Source: Neurospora tetraspora (Eukaryota > Ascomycota > Sordariomycetes > Sordariales > Sordariaceae). Taken from it: a stretch of DNA of 64,000 bases. The notes beneath the pieces were generated by a model that saw only the letters and a list, made by a program, of their open reading frames with translations, was not told the DNA's origin and did no database searches. The DNA lies in contig NW_026944393.1 in NCBI RefSeq assembly GCF_033439725.1, positions 186,001 to 250,000 on the forward strand, given 5' to 3'. This document shows positions 34,799-47,600 of this stretch, piece by piece. The translations under genes and the position numbers were made by a program. The stretch's first letter is position 1; every line of letters begins with the position of its first letter.

Positions 34799-37634
34799 CT
34801 TGTCACGTTTGCGGAGATTACACCACGAAGGATCTTTCTCTGATGCCGAAGATGCGGTTTAAAGACTCGCTTGAGAAAAAGTCTTGACCGTCGGTTCGAC
34901 GCATGTTGCTGACTCCGCGACGGTGGACCATCCCGAACATTCGATGCGCTGGCTCTCTTTTGGTGTTACTCGTCACGAGCTGTTGTGTTAACAGCGGTGA
35001 GGATGCTATACACCACATTCTATGCGAGCGAGACAGTTAGTACAACCACACTGGATGCCCTCCGTGTTATCGATATCACACCTGTGACGTAGTTCGGAGA
35101 TCAGCCCGAAGACCTTTGGACCTTCGACAAATCCAGCACTGGATGGCATGGTGTTTGCAGTGATTCCGATCATCACACGCATAATGCAGCCTCAGTGCTA
35201 CACTGGTACCGCCATACAGCAGGTCGGTACCAAATATCTCAGCTAAAGCTCCGATGGGTTAGCGCCATCCCAACCAAACCTTTTGAGAACGACGCCCTAG
35301 CGGTAGCGAGCAAGTGTGCCAAGAGCCTCTCACGATAACGTCGCTCGGAGTCTGTCCTTCAGCTTTTTGCCAGTGTCAGCGGAACTTCCCATAGTACAAC
35401 CGCCACACATCTCGTCAAGGTACTTACCAGGCACCAGCTTTGAGACCTTCCCTTCACGCGAGTGAATCGCCAGGCAAAGCCTCGGTTCGGCTCCGAGGTC
35501 TCGGTCCGGCTCCGAGTTCTCGGTCGGGCCGGTCGGTGGAATTTCGTAGGTAGCATTCATCGAAATGTCGAAATCACCCTTCCGAACCGTCGGCACATGC
35601 GATTGACATGCCGTAATGTCGCGGTTGTAAAGTTGTATCCGTATGTATCTCAGATACCTATCAGATGCAAACCACCCAAAGCGGAGCTTCTGGGGACCGC
35701 TGGAGACCGCTGGAGACCGCTGGAGACCGCTGGATCCTCTAGAATAATCGACCCCAGAAAGAGCGGACCTGAAAATTTCGGAGCAGCCTCCCGAAAACGG
35801 CTTGGGCTGATATCGTGGGGATCGGCCCGAGTCGAGTTGCACGTTGCTACGGTAGCATGAGTTCCACCTTCCACGAGTTCCGTCATTTCCATGTGGATAC
35901 AGATTCCAGACACCCGGTCCTGGGCTTTACATAGCCGAGCAAGCAGAAGAAAAAAATCAAAGAAGAAAATAGCGGAATATTAATCTCCGGGTTGACCAAA
36001 GCCCCAGCGAGGCGCAACCGGTTCGGGAATTGAGATCGTGCACGGGTTCATGAGCGTTGTGCAAGGTTGCAAGGGCAGGTGCAAGGACAGGCACAGAAAG
36101 AAAACAACAACAAGGACAGACAGAGGAGAGAAAGCGCAGGAGAAGATCATGATGGCGGTTGATGATAGTGGGCCGCATCCGCTGCGCTAGGGAAGGGAAA
36201 AAAAGGAAAGAAAGAATACGGCGGCTCTGGACTTTTTCACATTTCGACCTGCCCAGATCAGTGGATCGTGAATATCACAGAAACCGGCCCGCGGACAACC
36301 GGGCCCGAGTGCCAGCTGTCCGAAGTTCATCGGCCGTCGTATTATGTGGTGTAGCTCGTGTGAGTACTGGTACATGGCGAAAAGAATGGGAAAAGCAAAG
36401 AGAAATGATGAGAGGAAGAGGGCAACGAGACATGATGTGAAGGGAAGAGGCAAAGGCCAGCTGATAGTCGGTGACTTCCGGTTTGATTGACCTAAGGTTG
36501 AGAACTGAAGGATCTGTTACCAAGACTGTACTATGGCGAGGAAATCATCATGAAGTGATTATGGAAGTTAGGTGTCACGCAGCCCGGCACTCGAGACCGG
36601 CAGGAAGCCAAAACGAAGCAGACGTACCTGGAGCGATAGAGGTGACTGAACACTCAGGCCAGCAAAAGCCGTCACGATATCCAAGATGCTAAGTGCAACT
36701 GGCAGGAGGAAGACGGATGAGGAGAAAGATGGAGGACGGAGGGGATGTTGGAGGAGGAGTGGCGTAGAGGACGAGGTTGGGGGAAGTGACATTATGATGG
36801 AAGAGTTGCAGAATTGGGCGAACGAGGAAGGAAGAGACAACTTGAACCAACTGAAAACTTGACAAAAAATCTGACGATGGGTTCAAGGTCGCGCCTGCCA
36901 TCTTCGCTGGTTAGCATCACCATCTAAATGACTGAAGCCTTGAAGGGAGGCAAGAACGGTTTTTGCACCTGCCTTGTGATGAAGTCTATGTATCTTAGTG
37001 GTAGCTGTGACGAACATCAGAGGTACTGTTGAGTTCCCTTGAGCACCAGCATCGTGACTGTCTCAAGAGCACACCACCAACCCTTCCAGTTGTATCAGCC
37101 AAGATAATTCCCACAGTGAAGTAAAAGCAAAGTAAATACAACCAAACCACCCTCATCGTCCACCTGAGGCAATGTCGACATTTGTCCCCTCTAGTATCCG
37201 TCTTGCAAGAGTCCAACAAAGTAAACAACAATCATCAACATGGAAGTGGAAGAAGGGAGAGAAAAGTTAATGACTGCACACACATCTTCCATATCGTAAT
37301 AATACAAATCCAACAACGCCCACCCTGCCCTTTTTTTCCATCCATCCATGCGTTGTTCCGATAAACCGAAAACAGAGAGGAAGAAGAGAAAAGCATCCTC
37401 TATGAAGAAAATGCCATCTATAAAAGCAAAACCGAAACCGTCCAAACACCTAGCCGTGCCATGCTATGTTCCGCTATGCTGAGCAAGTAGCCGACCGAAA
37501 GAAACGCCCTTCGTGAAAGTGAAAGGCCACCGTGAAGAAAGGTGTCGTAGAGAAGAAAGCCACGGGCAAAAGCCGGGACGACGCTGTCTCATGTCGTGGT
37601 CATGTCGTCCGCCGCCATCGTCTTAGTCGATTGC
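34799..37634. other. Intergenic region, no gene supported
   Basis: 2.8 kb with a 10-bp tandem repeat at about 35.69-35.74 kb, repeats of GGCTCCGAG near 35.50 kb, and A/G-rich tracts near 36.1-36.4 kb. The rightmost few hundred bases before 37635 are probably the 3' UTR of the RING gene. Candidate frames look random. Confidence 0.4.
35691..35735. repeat. 10-bp tandem repeat (TGGAGACCGC)
   Basis: Four head-to-tail copies, the first with one change (TGGGGACCGC). Confidence 0.88.
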
Positions 37635-39900
37635 TCACAAGAACAAACCGACCCACGCCGTCTTGAAACTGACATCAGTCGTGCAATCGTCCACCGCGCA
37701 AAGGACCTTCAAGTTCTTGGCTGCTGCGCCGCCGTTGGAACTAGAACCAGCCGCGCCCGACGCAGAGGACCCCTGATCCTTGTGTTTAAAGCCCGTGTTC
37801 TTTGTGCACTTGCGGTTTTCGTAGCATTTCTTGCAGTAGACCTGTTCGTTATTGTTGTCGTTAGTTAACTTCACCAGCTTGGGGAGGAAGGGAAAGGGCA
37901 TGTAAGGGGAAAGAACATACATGACCACACTCCTTCACAGCCCAAAAGAAATGTTCCTCCCGATCCTTCTTCGTCCTCGCCTTCTTCGGTGCCGGCCCTC
38001 CTTTTTGATCTTCCTCATCAGGATCATAAGCCAACTCCTCCTCACAACTCGGACAAACCACTGCCAGATCCTCTCCCGTAGCACGTGTAAACCCTTCCCT
38101 AGCCGGTGGCGGCGCATTGGCGTTCCTCTGTTGCTCTGCCGCAGCAGCAGCAGCCGCCGCCGCAGCCGCCGCACCTCCGTTTCGTCCGTTGTTGCCGTAG
38201 TCGAGATGTGGTAGGTTCCTCCCCAGCGGGTTGTTGTTCGCGTCCAGGCCAATAAGTTGAACTTCGAGGTCGGGTCGGACGTTGGCGAAAGCTCCCAGGC
38301 GGAAGAGCTGGAAGAAATTGTCAAAGGCGCCGCCTAGACCACCACCGCCGCCTGCGCGCGCGGCTCTACCGGCGGCTGGGGGACGGGCGGCGGCGTTACG
38401 TGCTGCCGAGCGGTGAGCGGCACGGGCAACGGCGTCATCGTCGTCGGAATCGACTTCGCCTAGGTCAACGATGAGTTCATTGGCGGTGGGGCGGCGGTTC
38501 ACGGGCCTGCGGCTACGTTCAATATTGCCTTCGCGGTGAGGGAGAGGGCGGTTGCGGGCGTGACCGGCAGGTGGGACAGCTGGGGCGGGGTCGTCATCGT
38601 CCAGCGTAAGGTCGATGACCTCGGCGATTCCGTTGCCAGCTTGGGCAGGAGCGCCGGCGCCGTTGGCGTTGGCGGACATTGCGCGGCGTGCTGCTCGTGT
38701 TGCGGGGTTGTTACGGCGATTGTTTATAGTTCGACCTCCAGTTCGTCCGGGAAGCGCAGCGGGCTCGGCGTCAGAATCTTCCAAATCTGAGGTCAAGTCG
38801 ATGACAAGTTGCGCTTGTTGGTATTGTTGTTGCGCGGGGTTGTGGTTGTTATTGGCGGCAGCGGGAGTGCGCCTGCCTGCCCGCCGGCCAGCATTGCCGC
38901 CCTGGCCCGGCCATCCTACTTCCATCTCGACTAGTTCGTCCAGTTCGTTGGGGTTTTGTCCTCGCGGGGCTGCTGCTCCTTCACCCAAACCTGAAACACC
39001 TCCCCCACCTTGTTGCTGTTGAGCACGGCGACGGTCAAGCAGAGCCGGCACGCGATACGGGTGGTGACGATTTTGTTGGCGGGGGTTGTCCTCTCCGGCA
39101 ATCGATTCGAACCGGCGACGCGCCTCAGCCAGTCCTTGCACAAACAGCTGGCGGCGTTGCTCTAACTCGTCGAGACGCGCCTCGATACGCGCGCTGGCTT
39201 CGAAGATGTCAAACTGTTCGCGCAGACGGCGGTCGAGAGAGGAATCAGAATCGTTGCCGCTTTCGTCGCTAGAGGTGTCGTCGCTGTCTTCGTCCTCGTC
39301 TTCTTCGTTGTCGTCGTTTTCGCTGTCTTGGTCTGTATCTGACGGGAAGCCGCTGCTGTCGAGGTCGAGGCTGTTGTCGCTATTGTCGGAGTAGTCGTGG
39401 AAGCCGGGAATGTCGAGACCGGAGTCGTGGTCAAAGTCGTAGGGAAGGTCGAGGTCGATGTCAAATCCAGGGTCGGCGTCGACCAGGCTAGATTCGCTAG
39501 ATGACGGAGACTGTGGGGAATGTGGGCTCTGGAGATGGCGGGGCGACAGCGGACCGCCAATGTTGTAGTGATCTTCTTCTTCTCCTTCTTCTTCTTCTTC
39601 GAGATCGAGCGGGAGGTCGCGGTAATCAAAGTGAATGGAAGAGCTGTGGTCGTCGTCAATGTCCAGCTCGATGTCGTTGTCCAGATTGTAGTCCCAGTCA
39701 AACTCGGCAAGTTCGCCGTGGTCGTCTTCACTGTTGTCGAGACTCAGGTCGATGTCAATGTCACTGCTGTCGTTGTCGTTGTCGTTGTCCAGGTGGTCTT
39801 CGTAATGGTCCTCGAATTCCCCTTCGCCCTCGGCGACAAGCTGTTCAACCTGGTACAAGAAATCGCCCTCGTCACCAAACCAGTCATCCGCCGCGTCCAT
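37635..39900 (-). CDS. RING-finger protein with three SUMO-interaction motifs, probable SUMO-targeted ubiquitin ligase
   Basis: Two exons (39900-37921 and 37841-37635; 79-nt GTATGT...ACTAAC...CAG intron, phase 0) give 728 aa. The splice joins CGH to VYCKKC and so completes the RING. RING residues are C616-x2-C619 (CPSC), C658-x-H660-x2-C663-x2-C666 (CGHVYCKKC) and C708-x4-C713. A 35-residue basic loop lies between the first and second pairs. Residues 1-220 are extremely acidic (runs of Asp, Glu and Ser). Three hydrophobic motifs followed by acids, typical of SUMO binding, are LVIDLTSDLEDSD (about 365-377), VIDLTLDDDD (428-437) and LIVDLGEVDSDDDD (476-489). An Ala run precedes the RING. SIMs plus a C-terminal RING is the plan of Slx8/RNF4-type ligases that ubiquitinate SUMOylated nuclear proteins. 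The role is inferred from this plan. Confidence 0.85.
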
Positions 39901-40816
39901 AGTGACGGGGGGAGATGGAAGGAGGGAGTAGGTGATTCAAATGCCAAGTCGCGGTGCAGTGTCGGTGTTCGGTGGGTGAATGGCTTGTTTACTGCCGCTG
40001 CTCACAGTCGCCTCCGCGCATTCCACCAACTGGAAGACTAGTGTGGTCCCCCTTGCCGCTGGTGATGAACGACCAGGAAGAAGCCGAACCACCCCGTTGG
40101 ATGCAGGGCAGAGTTCTCCCCAGATTCCGAGGATTTGAGTGCTGAAAAGAAAGTGTAACTGAATGAGAAGGGACTCAAACGTCCAATTAGTCCGTATGCT
40201 GGACGGTGATCAGGCACAAGGTCAGGGTTGAAGGAGAGCTGTCTGCAGCCTCGGGGTGGTGGCAAACGCAGCTTGCTCAGCTTGGTCAGCAAATGAGCGA
40301 ATAGCGTGTTGTTGTTTGTTGTTGGTGGCCGAGCGGATAGAAGATGAGAGTCAACCGTCACCGTGATCGATGAAAAGAACTCGATCAACAAAGGAAGGAA
40401 GCGTTCGATATTTTGTGATAGTACCGACTGAAAAGGCGTGACCAAGAATTCTTCTCAACTATTTTTAATGAGGTGGTTGAGGGAAGCCGTTCTGTTATGG
40501 CAACCACAGGGGAAGTCGTTTGTTGTGTTTGGTCACACAATCGACGAGGGGTTCCATTGCCCACCAAATTGCTCGCTAGCGTCGTGTACATTAGCTATTA
40601 AACAGTCCCAAGGCGCCATCACCATGCTATGTGCTTGTACTTTCCTTGATCTTTCAATAGAGGAAGATTATACCTTCTTCCAAGGTACAATGTCATTCTT
40701 CGACGTCTCAGTTGGTATCTTTTATGAGTTCTAGATTTGACGTTGACTAACAAGTGGAGGGACGTAAACTATAACCAAACCTAGATTGGTGTAGCTCTGC
40801 TAGTACGTTATTGCTG
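39901..40816. other. Promoter region of the RING gene, up to the transposon edge
   Basis: About 0.9 kb of unique sequence upstream of the RING gene. No additional gene is supported. The transposon TIR starts at 40817. Confidence 0.45.
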
Positions 40817-40838
40817 TTCCCACACTCAAGCGCCTTGT
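40817..40838 (+). repeat. Left terminal inverted repeat, copy 2
   Basis: A 22-bp TIR with core CACACTCAAGCGCCTTGT. It is followed by TAATTGCCAAGACTTTG, which matches the inner flank of copy 1's right end. Confidence 0.95.
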
Positions 40839-41099
40839 TAATTGCCAAGACTTTGATGAACTGGCCACAACAACCGGTCAAACACACACACACATCGTAA
40901 AATATTACCTTTTTACTCGATTTCTATACAGAATTAAAGCGCCACACAACCTCTTTCATTGTGCAAAGTAAATAAAGCAATTATATTCTATCAATCAATT
41001 CTATTAATCAATTAAACTATTACAATAATACCTCCCAAATCGATTTTAAAATAGAACTAGAAGCGGACTCGTCGTACTAGCGTTACTTCGGTCTACTTT

Positions 41100-43150
41100 A
41101 ACGAAAATTGGGGTTTGAATCTAATACGTACTTCTACCTGCCCTATAAAAAATGATCGTACTCTTATTGAATCTAAAGTTATTGCTAATTTATCTAAGAA
41201 GGTTGCCCTTAAGAAGGCCGCCCCTAAGAAGGCTCCTAAGAAGGCTACCCCCAAAAAGAAGGCTACTCTTAAGAAGGCCGCCCCTAAGAATAAAAAGAAA
41301 GGGAAGGCGCCCGCTCTAAAACTAAAACCTTCTCTAAAACCTAAAACCGAAGCTGAAATTACCCTTATACCCTCCTCCCCACCTATATAGCTAGCCTCTA
41401 TCGAATTTTCTAATAATAATAATAAAAATAACGGCGATAAAGAGAAGGAAGAGGAAAAAGAGGAATAATAATTCCTTAATTTCCTAGTCCGCTTTATCCT
41501 TAAAAAGAAAGCTATTAATATATTATTCTACGTTTTTAATAATAACAACGAAAATGCAGTATTCCTAACCCTAGCCTAATTGCGTACTTATAAACAAATT
41601 GTACTACCTCCCAAGCCTACTCTCCCTTCTTATATTTAAATAGAGTTTGTAATTATAGGGTTATATTTTATTACCTTCAAAATTAAGCCCCCCGCTATTC
41701 CTAACTGTAAAAATCATTAAAAAATTAAAGTCGAACAAGAGAATAGTAAAATATATAAGTAGTAATTTAAAACAACCTTATTTAAGGAAGTTCTCTATTT
41801 ATAAATAAGGTATACCCAAAAGACTACTACTAATACGGCCGCCGCTAAAGTTAGGCACTAAATTACTTTTTATAGTATTATATATACCGCTAGTATTTAT
41901 AAAAATAATAGGAAGAATAAAATTATAATTTATATAAAGATTATTATAACCACTTAATTTAATAATAGTAATTATAATTTTAATAACGAGGGTATTATAA
42001 AGGTATACTTTTATAATAATATTATTTAATACTATACTTTTACGCTCGCTTTTACTTTCTATTTCTTTTATCCGCCCGCTATAATACTAATACCTATCTT
42101 TATTATTAATTTAATTACTAATTTGATTATTAGTATACCTTCTATCTCTACCCCTTCTCGTAGTATAACTAATTTCTTTATAATTACTATATTATAATTA
42201 TTATACGCGTCTATTACCCCTAAATGTAATATGAGGAGAAAGAATATAATTAATATAATATTAGAGGAAATTGATAAATTTAACGAATAAGACCGCGAGC
42301 GAAAGGTATGCGGGGAGTGTAAATCTTGCGGCACTGTATATTATAAGCTTTTTTAAACGTAAAAATATAATACTAAGTACAATTATAAGAATTATAATAA
42401 GGCAATTAACTACTAAATATATTACTTCGTTAATAGTAGTAAAATATATTATAACCTCTCTATTAAAAACGCGGGTAAATAAGTAAAAATTATCGCGGCT
42501 AAATATATTACCGTACAAAATCCTCCTATATTAATTATGTAAAGGATAATTATAATAAAGACCGCCGCGGTTAATACTAATTCGAATAGTGGGAAACGTA
42601 GTAGTAATAGGCTCCTAATATATATTAATATTATTAATAACGTTAATAGTAATAATAATAATAGTAGTATAAAATTTATTAATAATCTTTTGTAAATAAT
42701 ATTAAGAAGGAAGGAGAGGCTACTAGTGCTATACTACCCCCTATATTAACTATACCTATACCTACTATATTAATTAATATATTACCTTCTATATAGTTAC
42801 CCTTATTACTTAATTATCTTACCGCCTCTTCCTCTTTCCTCTATTATAATTACTTCTACTATTACTATACCGGTACCGGATACTATAATAACCCCACTAA
42901 ACGCCGCCTTAAATGCGCCGTTTAATTATTAAATTACTATATTCTATAATTACCCTACTAATTGCAATATATTAACTACTAGATATAACTCTCTTCTACT
43001 CTTATTTATTATATTTATACGGGTATCCTCCATTTTATTTTTAATTATATTTATAATACCTCTATTAATTATACTACCCTTTATTACTAACGAGGATAAA
43101 TCCCCTTTAACTCCCTCCTCCCTATTATTACCCCCGCTACGTAACTGTAC
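41100..43150 (+). pseudogene. Second transposon gene, copy 2 (Lys/Ala-rich, Cys-cluster protein)
   Basis: The least damaged version of the partner gene. An open segment at 41115-41390 (read in a frame that lacks a certain start) carries repeated KKAAPKK/KKATPKK units and a basic KNKKKGKAPALKLK stretch. The same frame continues with an acidic NGDKEKEEEKEE run near 41.43-41.47 kb. At about 42.31-42.34 kb it carries CGECKSCG, which looks like a small zinc-binding cluster. RIP stops interrupt it many times. I do not recognise the family. Its convergent position relative to the transposase and its conservation in both copies argue that it belongs to the element rather than being host DNA. The 3' limit is approximate. 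Confidence 0.6.
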
Positions 43151-43699
43151 CCTAAGCGAACTTATTATTAAATTCTTTAAAACTTTCTACCGGAAATATT
43201 ATTTTAGGAAGATTGTAGTAATAATATAAGTATTGCAGGCTCTAATTGTACTACGAAAGATATTTAGAAGACTAAGCGCCCCCGTTATAAATATTATAGC
43301 GTTTAGGGATTAGCTAATTGAATAGTTTATAAAGCTAGGCTTTACAATAGAATTCTATAATTCGTTAAAGAATAATATTAAAACATTTCTCAAGTAAAAG
43401 TAATTAATAATTGCCTAAGTAGGTAGCTTCTATAATATACCTTCTACTTTCTAATTAATAGATTTAGTTAACTATCATTATTATGTACTAAACTTCTAAT
43501 ACGGCTTTATAATATAATTGATTAATATTATTACCTTCGAATTTAGCGTTACGAAAGTATTTACCTCTCTAGCGGGTAGTATTACCGCTAGCGGTTATAG
43601 CATACGAAACGAATTATAGTAAAAGAAATAGACTATTTTAATTATAAGGGGGGATTCTATATATTTCTAGCACTTTTATACACTCTTTTTATTATTATA

Positions 43700-43866
43700 T
43701 AAATAAATACTAGTATTCTATTTAGTATTTCTAGTATTTCTAGTATTTCTAGCACTTCTAGTACCCTTTTTTATTATTATATAAATAAATATACTTTTAA
43801 TACTTCTAATACTTTTAGTATTTCTAGTATTTGTAATATTTCTAATATTTCTAATACTAGATTATA
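43700..43866. repeat. 9-bp minisatellite inside transposon copy 2
   Basis: Tandem TAGTATTTC and variants (TAGCACTTC, TAATACTTC), at the position equivalent to the shorter array of copy 1. Confidence 0.8.
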
Positions 43867-43919
43867 ATATAAATTATATATTACCCCCTATATTACCTAA
43901 TCACCCTCCTTATCTACCC

Positions 43920-44613
43920 TCGTCTAATGACGTTACTAATCTTTTTAAATTCTTTCGTTAACTAATATATAGAATTGCGTAATTTTTATTAATATTATTA
44001 ATACCCTCTATAATTAATTTAGCGATCTTAAAGTAGCTACGGATCTATTATACTCTATACCTAATACTTTCAATAATTCAACGGAGGAAAATAAAGAAAT
44101 CTTTATTAACTATCCTATCGCTACCCTCGTCGTTATATACCCGCTTTATATACTTCTTAAAATTAATAAAATACGCCTCAATCGGGTTAAATTTTAAGGA
44201 ATATAATAATAAATACCAAAGTAATATACTTACGCTTATATACGTATAGTAAAATTTATTATGTAAATACTAATTCGCATTATCTATTATTAAAATACTA
44301 TTATAATTAGGAAAGAGATTTATTATAGGGAGGAAGTAATCTCTTAACTATTTAACAAACCTTAGGGCATTTATGTATCCTTTAAAGACTAACATTTCAA
44401 ATACGCCGTCAACTAATATAGCTAAAAAAAAAAATATAATACTATTTACTACGCTCAAAGTAATTCGATATTATTATAATAATACCGCGAAGAGCCAAAC
44501 CAATACAATAAGCTCTATCGCGTCGATCTATACCAAACTCATTGCAAAAAACGAACATCTCTATAATAAATAACAATATTTTCATTATTTACTCTACTAC
44601 TAACTTAGGCTCC
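43920..44613 (-). pseudogene. Transposase remnant, copy 2, DDE core part
   Basis: Minus-strand translation gives IIDNAN (about 44.28 kb) and KFNPIEAYFINFKK (about 44.16-44.19 kb), matching the DDE core of copy 1. Its N-terminal part lies beyond the LINE at 51.76-52.0 kb, where FLINEYDIYVLIEILRRYL is read. RIP-degraded. Confidence 0.8.
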
Positions 44614-44631
44614 TATTATACTGTTTTAAAT

Positions 44632-47600
44632 ACGAAGAAGACGGCCTCCGAACGTTAAATCGCAAGTCCTTAGTCGACGTCAATACTAAAATTCATTTCG
44701 ATGATGGTATTGTATTTAGTACGTCCGATTACCCTCTCCTACGATAGCGTATCGTACGTACGACGAAGGCGCGGGTATTAGTAGTATTGAAAGCGTTCGT
44801 AGTAGTTTAGCGAATAGTTAATACGCGCCGGAAAACTCTATTTATATTGCGGCCAACAACGGTAAAACTGCCCGCCCAACGGAAAAAAGACGCCCGGCTA
44901 TAAATAAACCGATAAAAGAAGAAATAAACTAATATATATTAATTTTTACTAAAAAAACCAACCTCTCCAAAATAACTAACGAATAAAAAACGTAAGCTTT
45001 ATACTACTTCGTAACCGTTATAGAAATTCTACGGAAATTTGAACTTTGCGAAATCCATACCAATTTAGCTGACGTAAAAGCTAAAATTATAATAATAATA
45101 AAAATGAACGTACTTAATACGGGTAAACCCTCCTACGCTTTAATTATTATTAGCCCAAAATGAAGTAACTTTATTACTACTTCGTTCGGCCTTAAAGGGA
45201 TATAAAGAATCGTCCCTAACCGTATTAAATAAATCCTTATTGTAAAGAATACAAATTTATTAATTAATTTAATTAAACGTACCCCCGAAAATATATTAAA
45301 GGTAATTAATAATAAATATAAAGAAGTATAAATAAAAGCGGTTACAAAGCTTTAAAGCGGCGATTTCGTTATAACCTTCAAATTTAACAGAAGCGGCTAT
45401 ATTTAATATTTTAAATATTAAAATTAAATTATAAATATATTCGGTAAAGAAACTATATTCTCCTTCCGTATAATTGTAATACTAATAAAGGGGGTATTAT
45501 AAAATTTCTATAATAGAATTTCCTCTAAAGACTTTTTTAAGGAAGTTAATTGTACTAATAGTATCCCTTATTTGGGTTCGGGCGTATTATAAACGCCCCG
45601 AATCCGAAAGGGATGTATTTTTCTTAAAAGTCGTTACTATAATTGAAATTAATAAAGTTACGAAAAATTCCTTCTTCTAGCGTAAAGGAGTATATTAATA
45701 CGAACCCTTCAAATCCGTAGTAGTTTCCTAGTAATATTACAATTATTATAAATTCGGCTACTTCTCTAAATATTATAAGAAGGACCCTATTTATAATAAA
45801 TATAATAAAAAAACGTATTCGGACGTAAGCGTAAAAGCCTAAGAAATTAATTATCCTTCTAATACGAACCTAGCGTTTATTCGCTACAACCCCTATTAAA
45901 AGGACGGCTATATAATATACTCCCGAAAATATTTTAAAAAGAGAATAATAGCTGGCTACGTTTCCGTAGCGTTCGCTAACCGTCCCCGGGAATTTGTATT
46001 ATATTAATAGTAAAAGGAAACTATAAAATTTATTAATATTGCTAATTTAGTTAAAATTAAATTAATTTACAAATTAAACGAATCTATTTAAAAGGCTCCT
46101 AACTCCTCCCCCTAAATAGTTACTATCATGGCACGGCCAGACATGTATCAGATCACATGCTTCGTCTCATCTGACATCGCATATAAGAACGTTATCCTCT
46201 GTCATCCGATGTAGACTAGCTTCCTTTCCTTTTTCATCTCTAGTTATTTATTAACAACGTCAGATTATTCGTGTCCCTTACCTCGAGATCTACGTGCGTG
46301 ACAGTTACTTCCTCCTCCCCTCCCCCCTCCTTTAACCGCCCCCCTTTATTTATTACCCTTATTACTATCCTTATCCCCTCTACTTTAATCCCTATCGCCT
46401 CCGCTGAAATTGTTATCCTTAATCGCCCTAGCCCCGCCGCTAGTAAAAAGAAAAAAATAAATAAGTAAAAATCCCTCCTTAAATTAAAATATAAATTTAA
46501 AAAGGTTAAGCGCAAATTTAATTATTTAAAGGCTAAAATCGTAAGAACAATTATAGTAGCCGAAGCGAAGTAATAGTGCCTCCTAGCCAAATTAAATTAA
46601 ATAATTTCCTTATCCTAAATTAATTTAAATTAAATCGTAATTTTATCGGCCCCTAAATCTAAGCCCGAATTATAAAATTAAAAATTCTCTACTAAGATAT
46701 AAACAAATTATATAATTAATATAAAACTGTATTCGAATAATATAAATATTATAATATTGTTGTAATATAAAAATTCAAATGGAATTTAAATAATTATAAA
46801 TTATATAACTTTAATACCCTTCGGTATTAGGTAATAAATAATTTAAATTACGGACGAATAATGATATATATTAGTAAACGCTTCGTGAAAAGAAAATAGG
46901 AAAATGAAAATAGAAAAGATTAAATAAAAATACGTATCGGAAGAAAATTAAATGTTATAATTTAATCGGGCTATTTACTAATTTAAAATCTAAAACTAGA
47001 AGAAAAATAATAGATACTGTTTAAAGAAATAGTAGCGCGCCCGAGGGAGTGTAAAATAATTATCGGTAATATAAATCTATACTACTTCTAATAAAATAAA
47101 TACGGAAAACGAAATAAAAGTAATAGTATACTCTTAGCGATAGTGAAATAATATAGTTTTGAACTTATAATATTATAAGGTACCCTAACCTAACCTGGGA
47201 ATAAAATACGGAACGAATTAAATAATACTATTAACTACGTTTAAATTAATACAAAAATATTAATAGAATATTATTTCTTTAATAATATTCCCCTAATTAA
47301 ATTGGATTATAACTTCTAAATGATTTATATTACCGCCGATATCTTATAACGGGCTATTAACACCCCCGAAAAAAATATAATTAGAATTTTATAAACCTAA
47401 CTATTATAAAAGAAATAATTATTAATACTATTACTATTCTATTCTACCCAATTACGGCCGAAACTGTAAAAATTGCCTTCGATACCCTTATAGATTAAAT
47501 AACCTAAATTGTAATAAAATCTACCCTAAAGAAAAAACTTAATATAACTTGCTAAACTGATTAATATAATTACTATATTAAGAACGCAACCCGCAAAGCC

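Noticed and set aside
35330-35842. 170-codon minus-strand frame across a tandem repeat
   Set aside because: Part of the frame is the 10-bp repeat array and the start is not ATG-supported; no domain is visible.
38615-39022. Long plus-strand frames opposite the RING gene
   Set aside because: Antisense shadows of the low-complexity acidic and Ala-rich coding sequence.
43690-43870. CRISPR-like array suspected from regular short repeats
   Set aside because: Units are 9-10 bp head-to-tail without spacers; a plain minisatellite in a fungal transposon.
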